A DNA stretch of 64,000 bases, from contig CALFDJ010000016.1 in assembly GCA_937950325.1 (NCBI GenBank), positions 1 through 64,000 on the forward strand, given 5' to 3'. Made by a program: the position numbers and the translations under genes. Of this stretch, positions 52,280 to 61,437 are shown in pieces. The notes under the pieces were generated by a model. The model had not been told where the DNA came from. It did not search any database and saw only the letters and a program-made list of their open reading frames with translations. The stretch's first letter is position 1; every line of letters begins with the position of its first letter. The DNA comes from an uncultured Collinsella sp. Its GTDB lineage: Bacteria; Actinomycetota; Coriobacteriia; Coriobacteriales; Coriobacteriaceae.

Positions 52280-52909
52280 CTACCCTCGCAGGTAGGCGAT
52301 AGCGATCTGCGTGCGGTTGCGCAGGCCCATCTTTGCCAGGATTGAGCTGATGTGGTTGCGCACGGTGCCTTCGCCCATGTAGGCGGTGGCGGCGATCTCT
52401 TTGTTGTCGAGGCCGCGGGCGATGAGTTCGGCGACTTCGAACTCGCGGTCGGTCAGGCTGGCGAAGGCTGCGGGCCGGCGGGGCGTGCCCGCCTCGACGT
52501 CCGTTCCGTCAAAATCGATGTCCTCGATCGCCTTGCCCTCGAGCACGCGCTTGCCAGCCATGACCTGCGCCAACGCTGGTGGAATGGCGGCGACATCGGT
52601 TTTAATCAGGTAGCCGCGGGCGCCCAGTTTAAGCACCGACACAATGTACTCGTCATCCGAGAATGTCGTCAAAAACACCACGCGTGCCGTGGGTTCGTGC
52701 TCAAGGATCTCGCGTGCCGCCGATAGGCCGTCGCGTTCCGGCATCTGAATGTCGAGCAGCGCGATATCGGGTGCGTGTTCGGCATAGAGCGAAACCGCGT
52801 CGTTGCCGTTGGCGCCGGTACCCACTACCTCGATCTGCGGCTGGGCGCCCAGGATAATCTTGAGCGAATCGACCACTAAGCGGTCGTCGTCGACAACGAT
52901 GAGCCTCAT
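52280..52909 (-). CDS. response regulator, NarL/FixJ (LuxR-type HTH) family
   Basis: A 209-residue transcription factor. The receiver domain has the acidic pocket VVDDD, phospho-acceptor Asp in ALLDIQMPERDG, Thr in FLTTFSDDEY and Lys in YLIKTD. The C-terminal LuxR-type HTH reads LTDREFEVAELIARGLDNKEIA and GTVRNHISSILAKMGL. The first base of the start overlaps the 3' end of the kinase gene by 4 bp, the normal operon layout (kinase first). Divergent to an ABC-2 exporter at 54249, which is the likeliest target, though no binding site was identified. Confidence 0.92.
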   Translation of the reverse strand: MRLIVVDDDRLVVDSLKIILGAQPQIEVVGTGANGNDAVSLYAEHAPDIALLDIQMPERDGLSAAREILEHEPTARVVFLTTFSDDEYIVSVLKLGARGYLIKTDVAAIPPALAQVMAGKRVLEGKAIEDIDFDGTDVEAGTPRRPAAFASLTDREFEVAELIARGLDNKEIAATAYMGEGTVRNHISSILAKMGLRNRTQIAIAYLRG

Positions 52910-54051
52910 CGGTCCTCATCTCCTTGCTGTTTGGGGACGGTGGCAAACACGCGCCAGCCGGGGGCGCCGGCGCGCAGGCCGGCGGTGAAGGTTCCGCCAA
53001 GCGCCTCGACGCGCTCGCGCATGGAGGCGAGCCCCATGCCTTCTACGACGTTGCTGCTGCTCGCCGGGGTCGCGTCCGCGCCATCATCGGTAACGATGAG
53101 CTGGTAAAACGACGGATGCTCCATGCATCGTACGGTGACGGTCTGGGCGCAAGCGTGGCGCATGGCGTTGGAAAGCGCCTCGCGCAGGACCGCCGCAAAA
53201 CAGTTGGCGACGTTTGCGGGTGCATGCTCGGCCAAAACTTCAAGCTCAATCTGCGGGCCGCCGTCCGAGCGCGCGCCTTCAACAATGCGTTCGAGCTGCA
53301 CGGAAAGGTCGACGGCGTTGTCGTTGAGCGCGTGGACGCTGGTGCGCACAAGCTGGAGCGCCTCGTCAACCGTGCGTTTGACGTCGGCGAAATCGGCGGC
53401 AACCCTGGGCTCGTCGGCGTGGACCACGCGTAGGGCTTCGGCCTGCAGTGAGGCGCGCGTGAGCTGGTGCCCGACGTTATCGTGGATCTCGCGCGCGATG
53501 CGGGCGCGTTCGGCGAGCGTCGCGAGCTCGACTTCGTAGTCCTGGCGGTCGGCAAGGTCACGGTTGCGCGCTTCGAGCGCGAGGGCTCGTTCTTGCAGCT
53601 CGTCGCGGGTACGGCGCATGCGCTGCTGTTCGCGCTCCAACTGGGCGGTACGTAGCGATAGCAAGGTGGCGGCAACCGAAAGGATAGCGGTCAGCAGGAG
53701 CGTTCGGGTGGTGAGCGCGCCGCCGCGAAGGTCCGCGGCAAGCGCGCAGACAAACACGGCGCCAATCGCCAGCGCGGGCCAGATGCGTTCACGGCGCACG
53801 CGTCGCGCGATGTCATAGAGGGCGAGAGGCGCAAACGGCACAAACGTCGGCACGAAGACAGCCGCGATGATGTAAGCGTAACTTGCGGTCTCGCTTGCGT
53901 GGCGTGTGCGTTCCCCCTGTACGACCTCGGCCAGCGAGGTGGCAATAACGCCAAGGCAAAACGCCGCGACCAGGCGAGCGTCCACAGCAAGGCCCATGGC
54001 GGCCGCAATGCAGCACGCCAGCACGATCGATTTGTCGAAAAGCCTGTTCAT
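52906..54051 (-). CDS. sensor histidine kinase (HisKA_3 family)
   Basis: A 381-residue membrane kinase. The N-terminal half has about five hydrophobic segments (SIVLACCIAAAMGLAV, VAAFCLGVIATSLAEV, YAYIIAAVFVPTFVPF and others), then a coiled-coil (about 160-200, QLEREQQRMRRTRDELQERA). The HisKA_3 box EIHDNVGHQLTRASLQAEAL holds the phospho-His, and the ATPase domain includes LREALSNAMRHA and GMGLASMRERVEALGG. I chose ATG complement(54049..54051). No Shine-Dalgarno is present, and TACAAT at 54058-54063 (minus strand) lies 7 bp upstream, so the message may be leaderless. The nearest in-frame alternatives extend into the divergent promoter. Confidence 0.88.
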   Translation of the reverse strand: MNRLFDKSIVLACCIAAAMGLAVDARLVAAFCLGVIATSLAEVVQGERTRHASETASYAYIIAAVFVPTFVPFAPLALYDIARRVRRERIWPALAIGAVFVCALAADLRGGALTTRTLLLTAILSVAATLLSLRTAQLEREQQRMRRTRDELQERALALEARNRDLADRQDYEVELATLAERARIAREIHDNVGHQLTRASLQAEALRVVHADEPRVAADFADVKRTVDEALQLVRTSVHALNDNAVDLSVQLERIVEGARSDGGPQIELEVLAEHAPANVANCFAAVLREALSNAMRHACAQTVTVRCMEHPSFYQLIVTDDGADATPASSSNVVEGMGLASMRERVEALGGTFTAGLRAGAPGWRVFATVPKQQGDEDR

Positions 54052-54248
54052 ACGGGTATTGTACGCGAACCCGCGCGTGGTGGAGGAGCCGCCTGCGCAA
54101 CCGTGACATTCCTCCCGTGCGGCAAAGCGGGGACGTCGGCGGGCCGCACGGCCAAGCCCCGCACTCGTGACAAAGCTCACTGGCGTGCGCCGGCGGCTCC
54201 TGCGATGATGCAATCGTACCGGGCCGCAATCAACGGAAGGGCCGCCTC

Positions 54249-55187
54249 ATGACAGACATCGTCCACGTCGAAAACCTCGTCAAGCGCTATGACGACCTTA
54301 TTGCGCTCGACCACTTTAACCTGAGCATCGCCACCGGCGAGATCTTTGGCCTGCTCGGACCCAACGGTTCGGGCAAGACTACGTCCATCAACTGTATCCT
54401 GCAGCTGCTTGCCTACGACAAAGGCACCATCGAGCTGTTCGGCGAACCCATGACGCCCGCCCGCTACGACCTCAAGCGCCGCATCGGCGTGGTGCCGCAG
54501 CAGGTGGCGGTGTTCGACGAGCTTACGGTGCGCGAGAACATCGACTATTTCTGCAGCCTCTACGTCAACGACCGCAAACGCCGTCGCGCGCTGGTCGACG
54601 AAGCTATCGACTTTGTGGGCTTGGGCGACTTTACCAAGTTTCGCCCCGGCAAGCTCTCGGGCGGCCTGGCGCGTCGCCTCAACATTGCCTGCGGCATTGC
54701 GCACAAGCCCGAGCTCATCTTCTTTGACGAGCCCACGGTGGCAGTCGACCCGCAGAGTCGCAACGCCATTCTGGAGGGCATCTGCCACTTGCGCGACGAG
54801 GGCGCCACGGTGGTGTATACCAGCCATTACATGGAGGAAGTCGAGCAGATTTGCAGCCGCATCATGATCATGGACGGCGGACGTGTGCTGGCGCAGGGCA
54901 CCAACGACGAGCTCAAGCGCATGATTCAGATGGGCGAGCGCGTGACCGTCGAGGTCGGCGCCGTCGAGCCCTCCACGGTCGAGCGGCTGCGCGCCCTCGA
55001 GCATGTGCTTTCGGTTGAGCTCTCCGGCGGCAAGCTCATCTGCACCTGCGAAGCGAGCCCGCACAATTTGGTCGACATCCTCGACACGCTGCGCGCTGCC
55101 GACGTTGCGCTCGGCCGCGTGTGGAGCGAGCCGCCGACCCTCAACGACGTGTTCCTCGAGATCACCGGCCGCGAGCTGCGCGACTAG
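54249..55187 (+). CDS. ABC transporter ATP-binding protein (drug-export type)
   Basis: ATPase of 312 residues for the two ABC-2 permeases downstream. Walker A is GPNGSGKTT, signature KLSGGLARRLNIACGIAHKP, Walker B LIFFDEPTVAVD, H-loop YTSHYMEEVEQIC. The C-terminal 80 residues resemble the DrrA/CcmA group extension. ATG 54249 follows GGAAGGG. The next gene starts 9 bp later. Typical substrates of such exporters are antibiotics, lipids or peptides; none is indicated here. Regulation by the adjacent two-component system is inferred from position. Confidence 0.9.
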   Translation: MTDIVHVENLVKRYDDLIALDHFNLSIATGEIFGLLGPNGSGKTTSINCILQLLAYDKGTIELFGEPMTPARYDLKRRIGVVPQQVAVFDELTVRENIDYFCSLYVNDRKRRRALVDEAIDFVGLGDFTKFRPGKLSGGLARRLNIACGIAHKPELIFFDEPTVAVDPQSRNAILEGICHLRDEGATVVYTSHYMEEVEQICSRIMIMDGGRVLAQGTNDELKRMIQMGERVTVEVGAVEPSTVERLRALEHVLSVELSGGKLICTCEASPHNLVDILDTLRAADVALGRVWSEPPTLNDVFLEITGRELRD

Positions 55188-55196
55188 GGGGCAGCC

Positions 55197-56384
55197 ATGT
55201 TCAACACCATCATCACCACGCTCAAGACGCTGCTGCGCCGGCCGAGTACGTGGGTCTGGGGCGCGGTCTTCCCCATCGCGCTTTCCACGATGTTCATGTT
55301 TATGTTTGCGAATCTGAGTTCCGACGGCACGGTCGACCCGGTGCCGGTGGCCGTCGTGTCGGACGAGGCCTGGGACGCCTCGACCTTTAAGGACGTGGCG
55401 ACGTCGCTTGCCAAGGAAGGCGACGACCGGCTGCTCGATGTGAGCGAGTACGAAGACTTGGCTGCCGCGCGCAAAGCGCTCAAGGCCGGCGAAGTCGCGG
55501 GCATTTACACGGTGGATACCGCGGGCACGCCCAAACTCACGCTGCTATCGAGTTATGGCAGCTCACGTGCGAGTACGGTGCTCACCGATCGCAGCATCCT
55601 GGAGACGGTGGCAAGCTCGTATACACAAAATGCCGAGCTCATGTCCCAGATTGCCCAGGACAACCCGGCGGCACTCGCCGACCCCGAGGCGGTTGCGCGC
55701 GCCCTGTCGCTCGAGGGCGGCACCCGTCGCGTGAGCCTTACGCGCACCACGCCCGACGGTACGGTCATCTACTATTACGCGCTTTTTGGCCTGGTCGCGA
55801 TGATGTCTGCCGAGTTTGCCGCCTTGAGCGTCGTCGATTTGCAGCCCAATCTGTCGGGCCTTGGCGCGCGTCGCTGCGTGGGCGGTCTTTCCAAGACGGC
55901 GTCGCTGGCCGGCATCTTCGTCGGCTCGTGGCTGGTTTCCTTCGCCTCGATGGTGATCGCAATCGGCTACGTGCGCCTGGTCGTGGGCGTCGACTTTGGC
56001 GGGCGCGAGGGGCTGTGCCTCGCGGGCGGCGCCGCTTCCGCGCTTGCCGCCACGGGCCTGGGACTCTTTGTGGGCACGCTTCCCGTTAAGGGCGGCAAGG
56101 CGTCCAAGTCCGGCATCCTCACGGGCTTTGCTACCACGTGCGCCCTGTTCGCTGGCCTCTATGGCGAGCCGGCGATGGCGCTTGCCGACGACGTCGCCCG
56201 CGCCTGCCCGGCCGAGTGCTGGCTCAATCCCGTCAAGCTTATCTGCGACATGTTCAACCGCCTGTATTTCTTTGAGGACCTGGGACCTTTTGCCGTTCGC
56301 GCCGGCGCGCTGGTCCTTATGGCGCTGCTGTTCGTTGCCGCCGCCACGCTGATCTTTGGAAGGAGCCGCTATGAGCACCTTTAA
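55197..56384 (+). CDS. ABC-2 type exporter permease
   Basis: A 395-residue membrane protein: one N-terminal span (about 18-38), a large extracellular domain (about 40-190) and a C-terminal group of five or six spans, the usual layout of ABC-2/YhgE-like permeases. Example spans are YYYALFGLVAMMSAEFAALS and FVGSWLVSFASMVIAIGYV. ATG 55197 follows GGGGGC-type purine-rich sequence 9 bp after the ATPase stop. The 3' end overlaps the second permease by 14 bp. It likely forms a heterodimer with that permease. Confidence 0.85.
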   Translation: MFNTIITTLKTLLRRPSTWVWGAVFPIALSTMFMFMFANLSSDGTVDPVPVAVVSDEAWDASTFKDVATSLAKEGDDRLLDVSEYEDLAAARKALKAGEVAGIYTVDTAGTPKLTLLSSYGSSRASTVLTDRSILETVASSYTQNAELMSQIAQDNPAALADPEAVARALSLEGGTRRVSLTRTTPDGTVIYYYALFGLVAMMSAEFAALSVVDLQPNLSGLGARRCVGGLSKTASLAGIFVGSWLVSFASMVIAIGYVRLVVGVDFGGREGLCLAGGAASALAATGLGLFVGTLPVKGGKASKSGILTGFATTCALFAGLYGEPAMALADDVARACPAECWLNPVKLICDMFNRLYFFEDLGPFAVRAGALVLMALLFVAAATLIFGRSRYEHL

Positions 56385-57576
56385 GACCGCGCTTCGCATG
56401 GCGCTGGCACACCCGTTCTACCTGCTCATCTACACGGTGTTCATCTCGCTCATGGGCGTATTCATCGCGGCATCGGTGAGCTGGAACTCGTCGCAGCTCA
56501 CCGAGTACAAGCCCTACGACGCCAACGTGATCGTGGTCGACCGCGATGGCAGTGATCTTTCACGTGCGCTCACCAAGCACCTAGGTTCGCGGTTTGACCT
56601 GGTCACGGGCGTCGGCGATGACACGTACGACCTTGCGGACGCGCTCTCCAAGAGCAACAGCGCCAAGGGCAGCGCCGACTGCGTGTTCTTTATCCCGGAG
56701 GGGTTCGAGGACGACCTGGTCGCGGCTGCCCGCGCGGGGGAGTCCCTGCCCAAGCTCGATGTGACCTACGGTGCCGGCACCATGGCGGCGGCGCTTTCGT
56801 CTGCCGAGGCTTCGCGTTGGATCTCGCTCGCGGGCGCTGCAGCCGCACTTGAGCCCACTGCCTCCAACGGCGACGTTGCCAAGGCCGCCGAACATGCCGC
56901 TGCAAAGCGCGCGGAGGTCCAGATCGAGCGGGTCAAGGTCGACTCGGCTGCTGCCGCCACGCTCGAGTCGTACTTCAACTTTGGCGCGTACGCGATTATC
57001 TCGTCGGTCATCGTATCGGTGGGGTTGGTGTTCTCGGGCATGAACGAGCCCGAGCGCGTGCGTCGTATGGATGCCGGCCCAATCTCCGAGCGCCAACGTT
57101 CGCTTGCCGTGTTTGCCGCCGCCGCCGTGCTCACCGTCTGCATCTGGTTTGTGTCGAGCATGATGGGCGTCGTGGGCTTTGCCGGCGCGGTCGCCGAGGT
57201 CGGCGTGGGCCGTGTGTGCCTGGCACTGGCGGCGACGTTTGCCCTGGCGTGCACGCCGCTGGCCGTTGGCTTTGCCCTTTCGAGCCTGGGTGCGCGCGAG
57301 GAGCTGCTCAATGGCGTGGGCAACCTGCTCGGCATGCTCATGACGTTTTTGGGCGGCGCTTGGATGCCGCTGTCGCTGATGGGCCCGGCCGTGCAGACCG
57401 TGGCGCACTTTGTGCCGACATATTGGGTGAACGACGCGATCGGCAAGGCGCTCGCCGCGGACCTGACGTCCACCGTGCTGGGCGACATCGCTTGCGATCT
57501 GGGCGTCACAGTGCTCTTTGCCGCGGCCATCGCCGCCGTAGGCCTAGCCCTCGCCCACAACAAATCCCACGCCTAG
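56371..57576 (+). CDS. ABC-2 type exporter permease
   Basis: A 401-residue paralogue of the preceding permease with the same plan: N-terminal span (HPFYLLIYTVFISLMGVFIA), extracellular domain with YKPYDANVIVVDRDGSDLSR, and C-terminal spans including VSSMMGVVGFAGAVAEVG and GNLLGMLMTFLGGAWMPLSL. ATG 56371 lies inside the 3' end of the previous gene and has GGAAGGAG in front, so the start is well supported. Last gene of the exporter operon; GGGGACAG repeats follow. Confidence 0.85.
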   Translation: MSTFKTALRMALAHPFYLLIYTVFISLMGVFIAASVSWNSSQLTEYKPYDANVIVVDRDGSDLSRALTKHLGSRFDLVTGVGDDTYDLADALSKSNSAKGSADCVFFIPEGFEDDLVAAARAGESLPKLDVTYGAGTMAAALSSAEASRWISLAGAAAALEPTASNGDVAKAAEHAAAKRAEVQIERVKVDSAAAATLESYFNFGAYAIISSVIVSVGLVFSGMNEPERVRRMDAGPISERQRSLAVFAAAAVLTVCIWFVSSMMGVVGFAGAVAEVGVGRVCLALAATFALACTPLAVGFALSSLGAREELLNGVGNLLGMLMTFLGGAWMPLSLMGPAVQTVAHFVPTYWVNDAIGKALAADLTSTVLGDIACDLGVTVLFAAAIAAVGLALAHNKSHA

Positions 57577-57585
57577 ACACCTACT

Positions 57586-57698
57586 CATTGGGGACAGACT
57601 TAAATGACTAGCCATCGGGGGCAGATAAGGAGCGTCCCCAACTGCCGGGTGGCGAAAGAGCGTCCCTTGTGACTGGTCATTTAAGAACGTCCCCAATG
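57586..57698. repeat. GGGGACAG-family inverted repeat with internal fragments
   Basis: The outer arms CATTGGGGACAGACTTAAAT (57586 on) and ATTTAAGAACGTCCCCAATG (ending 57698) pair with few mismatches. The interior contains CGTCCCCAACTGCCGG and AAGAGCGTCCCTTGTGAC, related to 14236-14344 and 61250-61275. Confidence 0.7.
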
Positions 57699-57784
57699 AC
57701 TAGTCTGAAACAAATCCCCACTCTCGCCCCAAAATAGTTCGCCAAGGTTTACTATTACGCTCATAAAGTAGTACGAGGCTAACA

Positions 57785-58510
57785 ATGGGGGATACCATGG
57801 CAACGCGGGAAGCCTATGTCCAGGTTAAGGATCTCAAAAAGCACTACGGCGACGGTGATGCGCGCCTGACGGTACTCGATGGCATCGACACGTCCATCAA
57901 CCGCGGCGAGATCTGCGTCATGCTGGGGCCCTCGGGCTCGGGCAAGTCGACGTTTCTTAACCTGATCGGCGGCCTGGAGGATGCCGACGCTGGCTCTATT
58001 TTGGTGGACGGCTGCGACCTTACCGTGCTTAAGGCCGGAGACCTGGGCGAATACCGACGCCGCGAACTGGGCTTTGTCTTTCAGTTCTACAACCTGGTGC
58101 CCGACCTCACCATCAAGGAGAACATCGAGGTCACGGCGCACCTGTCCAAAAACCCGCTCAATGTCGACGACCTGCTGCGTTCGCTGGGCCTCTACGAGCA
58201 CCGCAACAAGTTCCCGCGCCAAGTTTCGGGCGGCCAGCAGCAGCGCTGTGCCATCGGCCGCGCGCTCGTCAAAAACCCAGGTCTGCTGCTGTGCGACGAG
58301 CCTACGGGCGCGCTCGACTATAAGACGTCCAAGGAAATCCTGCAGCTCATGGAGGATGTCAATCACGAGTACGGCTGCACCATCATCATCGTCACGCACA
58401 ACGCCGCCATCGCTCGCATGGCCAACCGCGTGCTGCGCCTGCGCGACGGGCGCATCGTCGAGGATGAGCTCAACGAGTCGCCCGTCGCGGCCGCCGAGCT
58501 CGATTGGTAG
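57785..58510 (+). CDS. ABC transporter ATP-binding protein (MacB/LolD type)
   Basis: A 241-residue ATPase. Walker A GPSGSGKST, Q-loop FVFQFYNLVPDLTIKENIE, signature VSGGQQQRCAIGRALVKNP, Walker B LLLCDEPTGALD and H-loop VTHNAAIARMA match the MacB/FtsE/LolD group that drives mechanotransmission rather than substrate import. ATG 57785 has GAGG 6 bp upstream; ATG 57797, after GGGGG, is equally possible. The gene ends 8 bp before the FtsX-like permease, its obvious partner. Confidence 0.9.
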   Translation: MGDTMATREAYVQVKDLKKHYGDGDARLTVLDGIDTSINRGEICVMLGPSGSGKSTFLNLIGGLEDADAGSILVDGCDLTVLKAGDLGEYRRRELGFVFQFYNLVPDLTIKENIEVTAHLSKNPLNVDDLLRSLGLYEHRNKFPRQVSGGQQQRCAIGRALVKNPGLLLCDEPTGALDYKTSKEILQLMEDVNHEYGCTIIIVTHNAAIARMANRVLRLRDGRIVEDELNESPVAAAELDW

Positions 58511-58518
58511 GCGGCGCC

Positions 58519-61185
58519 ATGACACCTCTCGCAAAACGTCTCCCGCGCGAGCTGCGCCGCAATATCGGCAAGTACCTGGGCATCTTTTTGCTTATGTGCG
58601 GAAGCATCGCCCTTACCTCGGGCTTTTTGCTCGCGGCGCATTCCATCGGTTGCCTTATCGACGACATGCGCGATGCGTACACGATTGAGGACGGCCGCGT
58701 GACCACCTCCTTCGAGGCTACCGACGATCAGCTCAAGGCAGCCGAGGACGCGGCCGACGACGTCGGCGGCGTCACGCTCTACAAGAATTTCTCCATCGAC
58801 GCCATCATCAAAAAGACCGCCGGCGACGACGGCGCCAAGCGCACGCTGCGCACCTATGCGCACCGCACCAAGGTCGATATCGCGTCCTACTGTGAGGGCA
58901 GGCAGCCCAAGACGGACGATGAGGTGGCAATCGACCGCGTCTTCGCCACCAACAACGACCTCGCCGTGGGCGATAAGGTCGAGCTCGAGGGCCGCACCTA
59001 CACCATCTGCGGCATCATGACCCAGCCCGATAGCCAGGCGCTGTTCCTCAACAATTCGGACTTTACGGTGAACACCATCACCTATGGCGTGGCCGAGGTC
59101 ACCGACGCCGGCTTTGCCGCGCTTGAGGACGCCGGCGGCGCACCCGCCTACACCTACTCCTTCACCTTTGCCGATCGCGATCTCTCCACCGTGGACCGCA
59201 CCGATGCGGAGCAGGATATGGTCGAGGCGCTGACCGATGCCGATGCGCGCGTGGATGACCTCATCGACGCCGATTCCAATCAGGGCATTGGCTATGCGCG
59301 CGACGACGTGGACGGCGACTCTACGATGTGGATGACGCTGCTCGACATTATCATCGTGATCATGGCGTTCGTCTTTGTGGTCCTTACCGACGCCACCATC
59401 GAGGAGGAGAGCGCCATCATCGGCACGCTGCTCGCCAGCGGCTATCGTCGTCGCGAGATTGTGCTGCACTACCTGGCGCTTCCCGCCATCGTAGGCGTGG
59501 TCGCGGCGCTGCTGGGCACCGCGCTCGGCATTGCGTTCTTTACCGAGCCTATGCGTAGCCTGTATTACGGCTCGTACAGCCTGCCGCCCTTCCAGGTGTA
59601 CTGGAGCTGGGAGATCTTTGTGAAGTGCGCCGTGGTTCCCGCTGCCGCGCTCATCCTCATTACACTGGTGGGCCTGCTTCGCAAGATGGGCAAGACGCCG
59701 TTGCAGTTCCTTCGCCACGAGGCGAGCGGCAAGTCGGGTACCAAGCGCGGTCTGCAGCTGTCGGAACGCATGGGTTTTGTTTCCCGCTTCCGCTTGCGTA
59801 TCTTCCTGCGCAACCTGGGCAACTTCGCCACGCTCTTCGTGGGCATTGCATTTGCGTCGCTGCTGCTGCTCTTTGGTCTGGCGATTCTGCCCACGATGAC
59901 GCACTACGCGGACAACCTCGAGACGAGCCTGGTCGCCGAGCACCAGTACACGCTCAAGGCTCCGCTGGAGCTCGAGGGCACCGCCGAGGAGCGCGAGCAA
60001 TGGTCAGCACTCGAGCGCTTGCAGTCGGTTGACGGCGCGCTGCTTTCCGCCGCCCAGGATGCCGATGACGAGCTCGATGACGCGGCCGATGCGGCGCAGG
60101 CGGCAGCCGATGCCGCGACCGCATCTCCGTCTGCCGAGAGCCTGACCGCAGCGCAGGATGCGCTTGCCAAGGTCCAGGACAAGAAGGATGCGCTTTATGC
60201 GCGCCTCGATGACCTTGCCGATGCCCTCGGCTGTGACCGCGACGAGGCTATCGACCTGATCGACAAGGCCTCTAAGATCGACACTGACAACGACGATATC
60301 CACCCGGTCAATACGACCAACAACGGCGCGGGCGCAATCGCGCAGGCCGAGAAATATGCCGTTTACCAGCTGCAATACAACCGCGGCGATGGTAATGGCG
60401 AGGAGACGATTTCCGTCTACGGCATCTCGCCCGATTCGCGCTATTGGAAAGACCTCAACGTGGGCGATGGGCGCGTCGTCTTTGGCGGCGGTCTGCTCGA
60501 TAAGTTTGGCTGGAGCGAGGGCCAGAAGGTCACGCTCAGCGACAAGTACGAGGGCGAGCATTATTCCCTTGAGTACGCGGGCAAGGATTGTGCCTGGGGC
60601 TCAAAGTCGGACATGAATATCTATATGAGTGTCGACGACTTTAACGAGCTGTTCGGCAACGACGCCGCCTATTTTAACGGCTATGTGAGCAACGAGAAGC
60701 TCGACCTCGACGCGCGCTACTTTGCCGGCGACACCACGCCCGACGACATGCGTGCCGTGGGCGACCAGTTCATCGGCATGATGAGCAAAATGATTGGCAT
60801 GATGGTTGGGCTTGCGGTGTTCATCTTCTTGCTGTTTATGTATCTGCTGACCAAGGCTGTGATCGACCACAGCGCCCGCTCGATCAGCTACATGAAAGTC
60901 TTTGGCTATCGCGATAGCGAGATCTCGCATCTGTACATCCGCTCGATCACGCTGTGCGTGGCGGCGTCGCTCGTGCTGAGCCTGCCCGTGATCATCGGCT
61001 CGCTCACGGCCATCTTCCGCTCGATGCTGCTCGCCTACAACGGCAATATTGAGATCTACGTGCCCGCTTGGTCTATGGCTGCATGCGTCGGCATTGGCTT
61101 TGCGACCTACCTGGTCGTGGCGCTGCTACACACGCGCTCCATCAAGCGCGTGAGCCTGGCCGAGGCCCTCAAGGTGCAGGAGTAG
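58519..61185 (+). CDS. FtsX-like (MacB-type) ABC permease with large extracellular domains
   Basis: An 888-residue membrane protein with two FtsX domains. The first span (YLGIFLLMCGSIALTSGFLL) precedes an extracellular domain (about 40-265). Three spans follow, with the cytoplasmic loop IGTLLASGYRRREIVLHYLA, then another span near 440. A second extracellular domain (about 465-740) includes an Ala/Asp-rich helical stretch (DELDDAADAAQAAADAA), and the last three spans contain YMKVFGYRDSEISHLYI. ATG 58519 is chosen; the region before it overlaps the ATPase end and has only a weak ribosome binding site. Export or signalling role unknown. Confidence 0.85.
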   Translation: MTPLAKRLPRELRRNIGKYLGIFLLMCGSIALTSGFLLAAHSIGCLIDDMRDAYTIEDGRVTTSFEATDDQLKAAEDAADDVGGVTLYKNFSIDAIIKKTAGDDGAKRTLRTYAHRTKVDIASYCEGRQPKTDDEVAIDRVFATNNDLAVGDKVELEGRTYTICGIMTQPDSQALFLNNSDFTVNTITYGVAEVTDAGFAALEDAGGAPAYTYSFTFADRDLSTVDRTDAEQDMVEALTDADARVDDLIDADSNQGIGYARDDVDGDSTMWMTLLDIIIVIMAFVFVVLTDATIEEESAIIGTLLASGYRRREIVLHYLALPAIVGVVAALLGTALGIAFFTEPMRSLYYGSYSLPPFQVYWSWEIFVKCAVVPAAALILITLVGLLRKMGKTPLQFLRHEASGKSGTKRGLQLSERMGFVSRFRLRIFLRNLGNFATLFVGIAFASLLLLFGLAILPTMTHYADNLETSLVAEHQYTLKAPLELEGTAEEREQWSALERLQSVDGALLSAAQDADDELDDAADAAQAAADAATASPSAESLTAAQDALAKVQDKKDALYARLDDLADALGCDRDEAIDLIDKASKIDTDNDDIHPVNTTNNGAGAIAQAEKYAVYQLQYNRGDGNGEETISVYGISPDSRYWKDLNVGDGRVVFGGGLLDKFGWSEGQKVTLSDKYEGEHYSLEYAGKDCAWGSKSDMNIYMSVDDFNELFGNDAAYFNGYVSNEKLDLDARYFAGDTTPDDMRAVGDQFIGMMSKMIGMMVGLAVFIFLLFMYLLTKAVIDHSARSISYMKVFGYRDSEISHLYIRSITLCVAASLVLSLPVIIGSLTAIFRSMLLAYNGNIEIYVPAWSMAACVGIGFATYLVVALLHTRSIKRVSLAEALKVQE

Positions 61186-61190
61186 TCATC

Positions 61191-61353
61191 GGGGACAGTC
61201 TTTGCCGATTCGCCGGTTCGCCGGCCGTGCTGGCAAGGACTGTCCCCAGCTGCCGGCAGGAAAGGAACGTCCCTAGCTGCCAGGTGGCGAGGCACTCATT
61301 TAAGTCCGTCCCCAATGAGTGGTTTCAGTCATTTAAGTCTGTCCCCAATGACT
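61191..61353. repeat. GGGGACAG-family repeat cluster
   Basis: GGGGACAGTCTTTGCC (61191-61206) pairs with GGCAAGGACTGTCCCC (61232-61247) with one mismatch. Then come CTGCCGGCAGG and AAGGAACGTCCCTA, and two direct half-elements (61291-61319 and 61328-61353) matching one arm of the palindrome at 16222-16288. Confidence 0.75.
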
Positions 61354-61364
61354 AGGTGCCGCGC

Positions 61365-61395
61365 TTGACATTAACTCTGCTTTAACTGGTACCAT
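61365..61395 (+). promoter_or_regulatory. promoter of the DUF362 gene
   Basis: A perfect -35 TTGACA (61365-61370), a 19-bp spacer and TACCAT (61390-61395). The spacer is slightly long. Confidence 0.5.
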
Positions 61396-61437
61396 CCTCT
61401 ATGTCTGTAACGCCATATAGACCGAGGGGATAGATCT

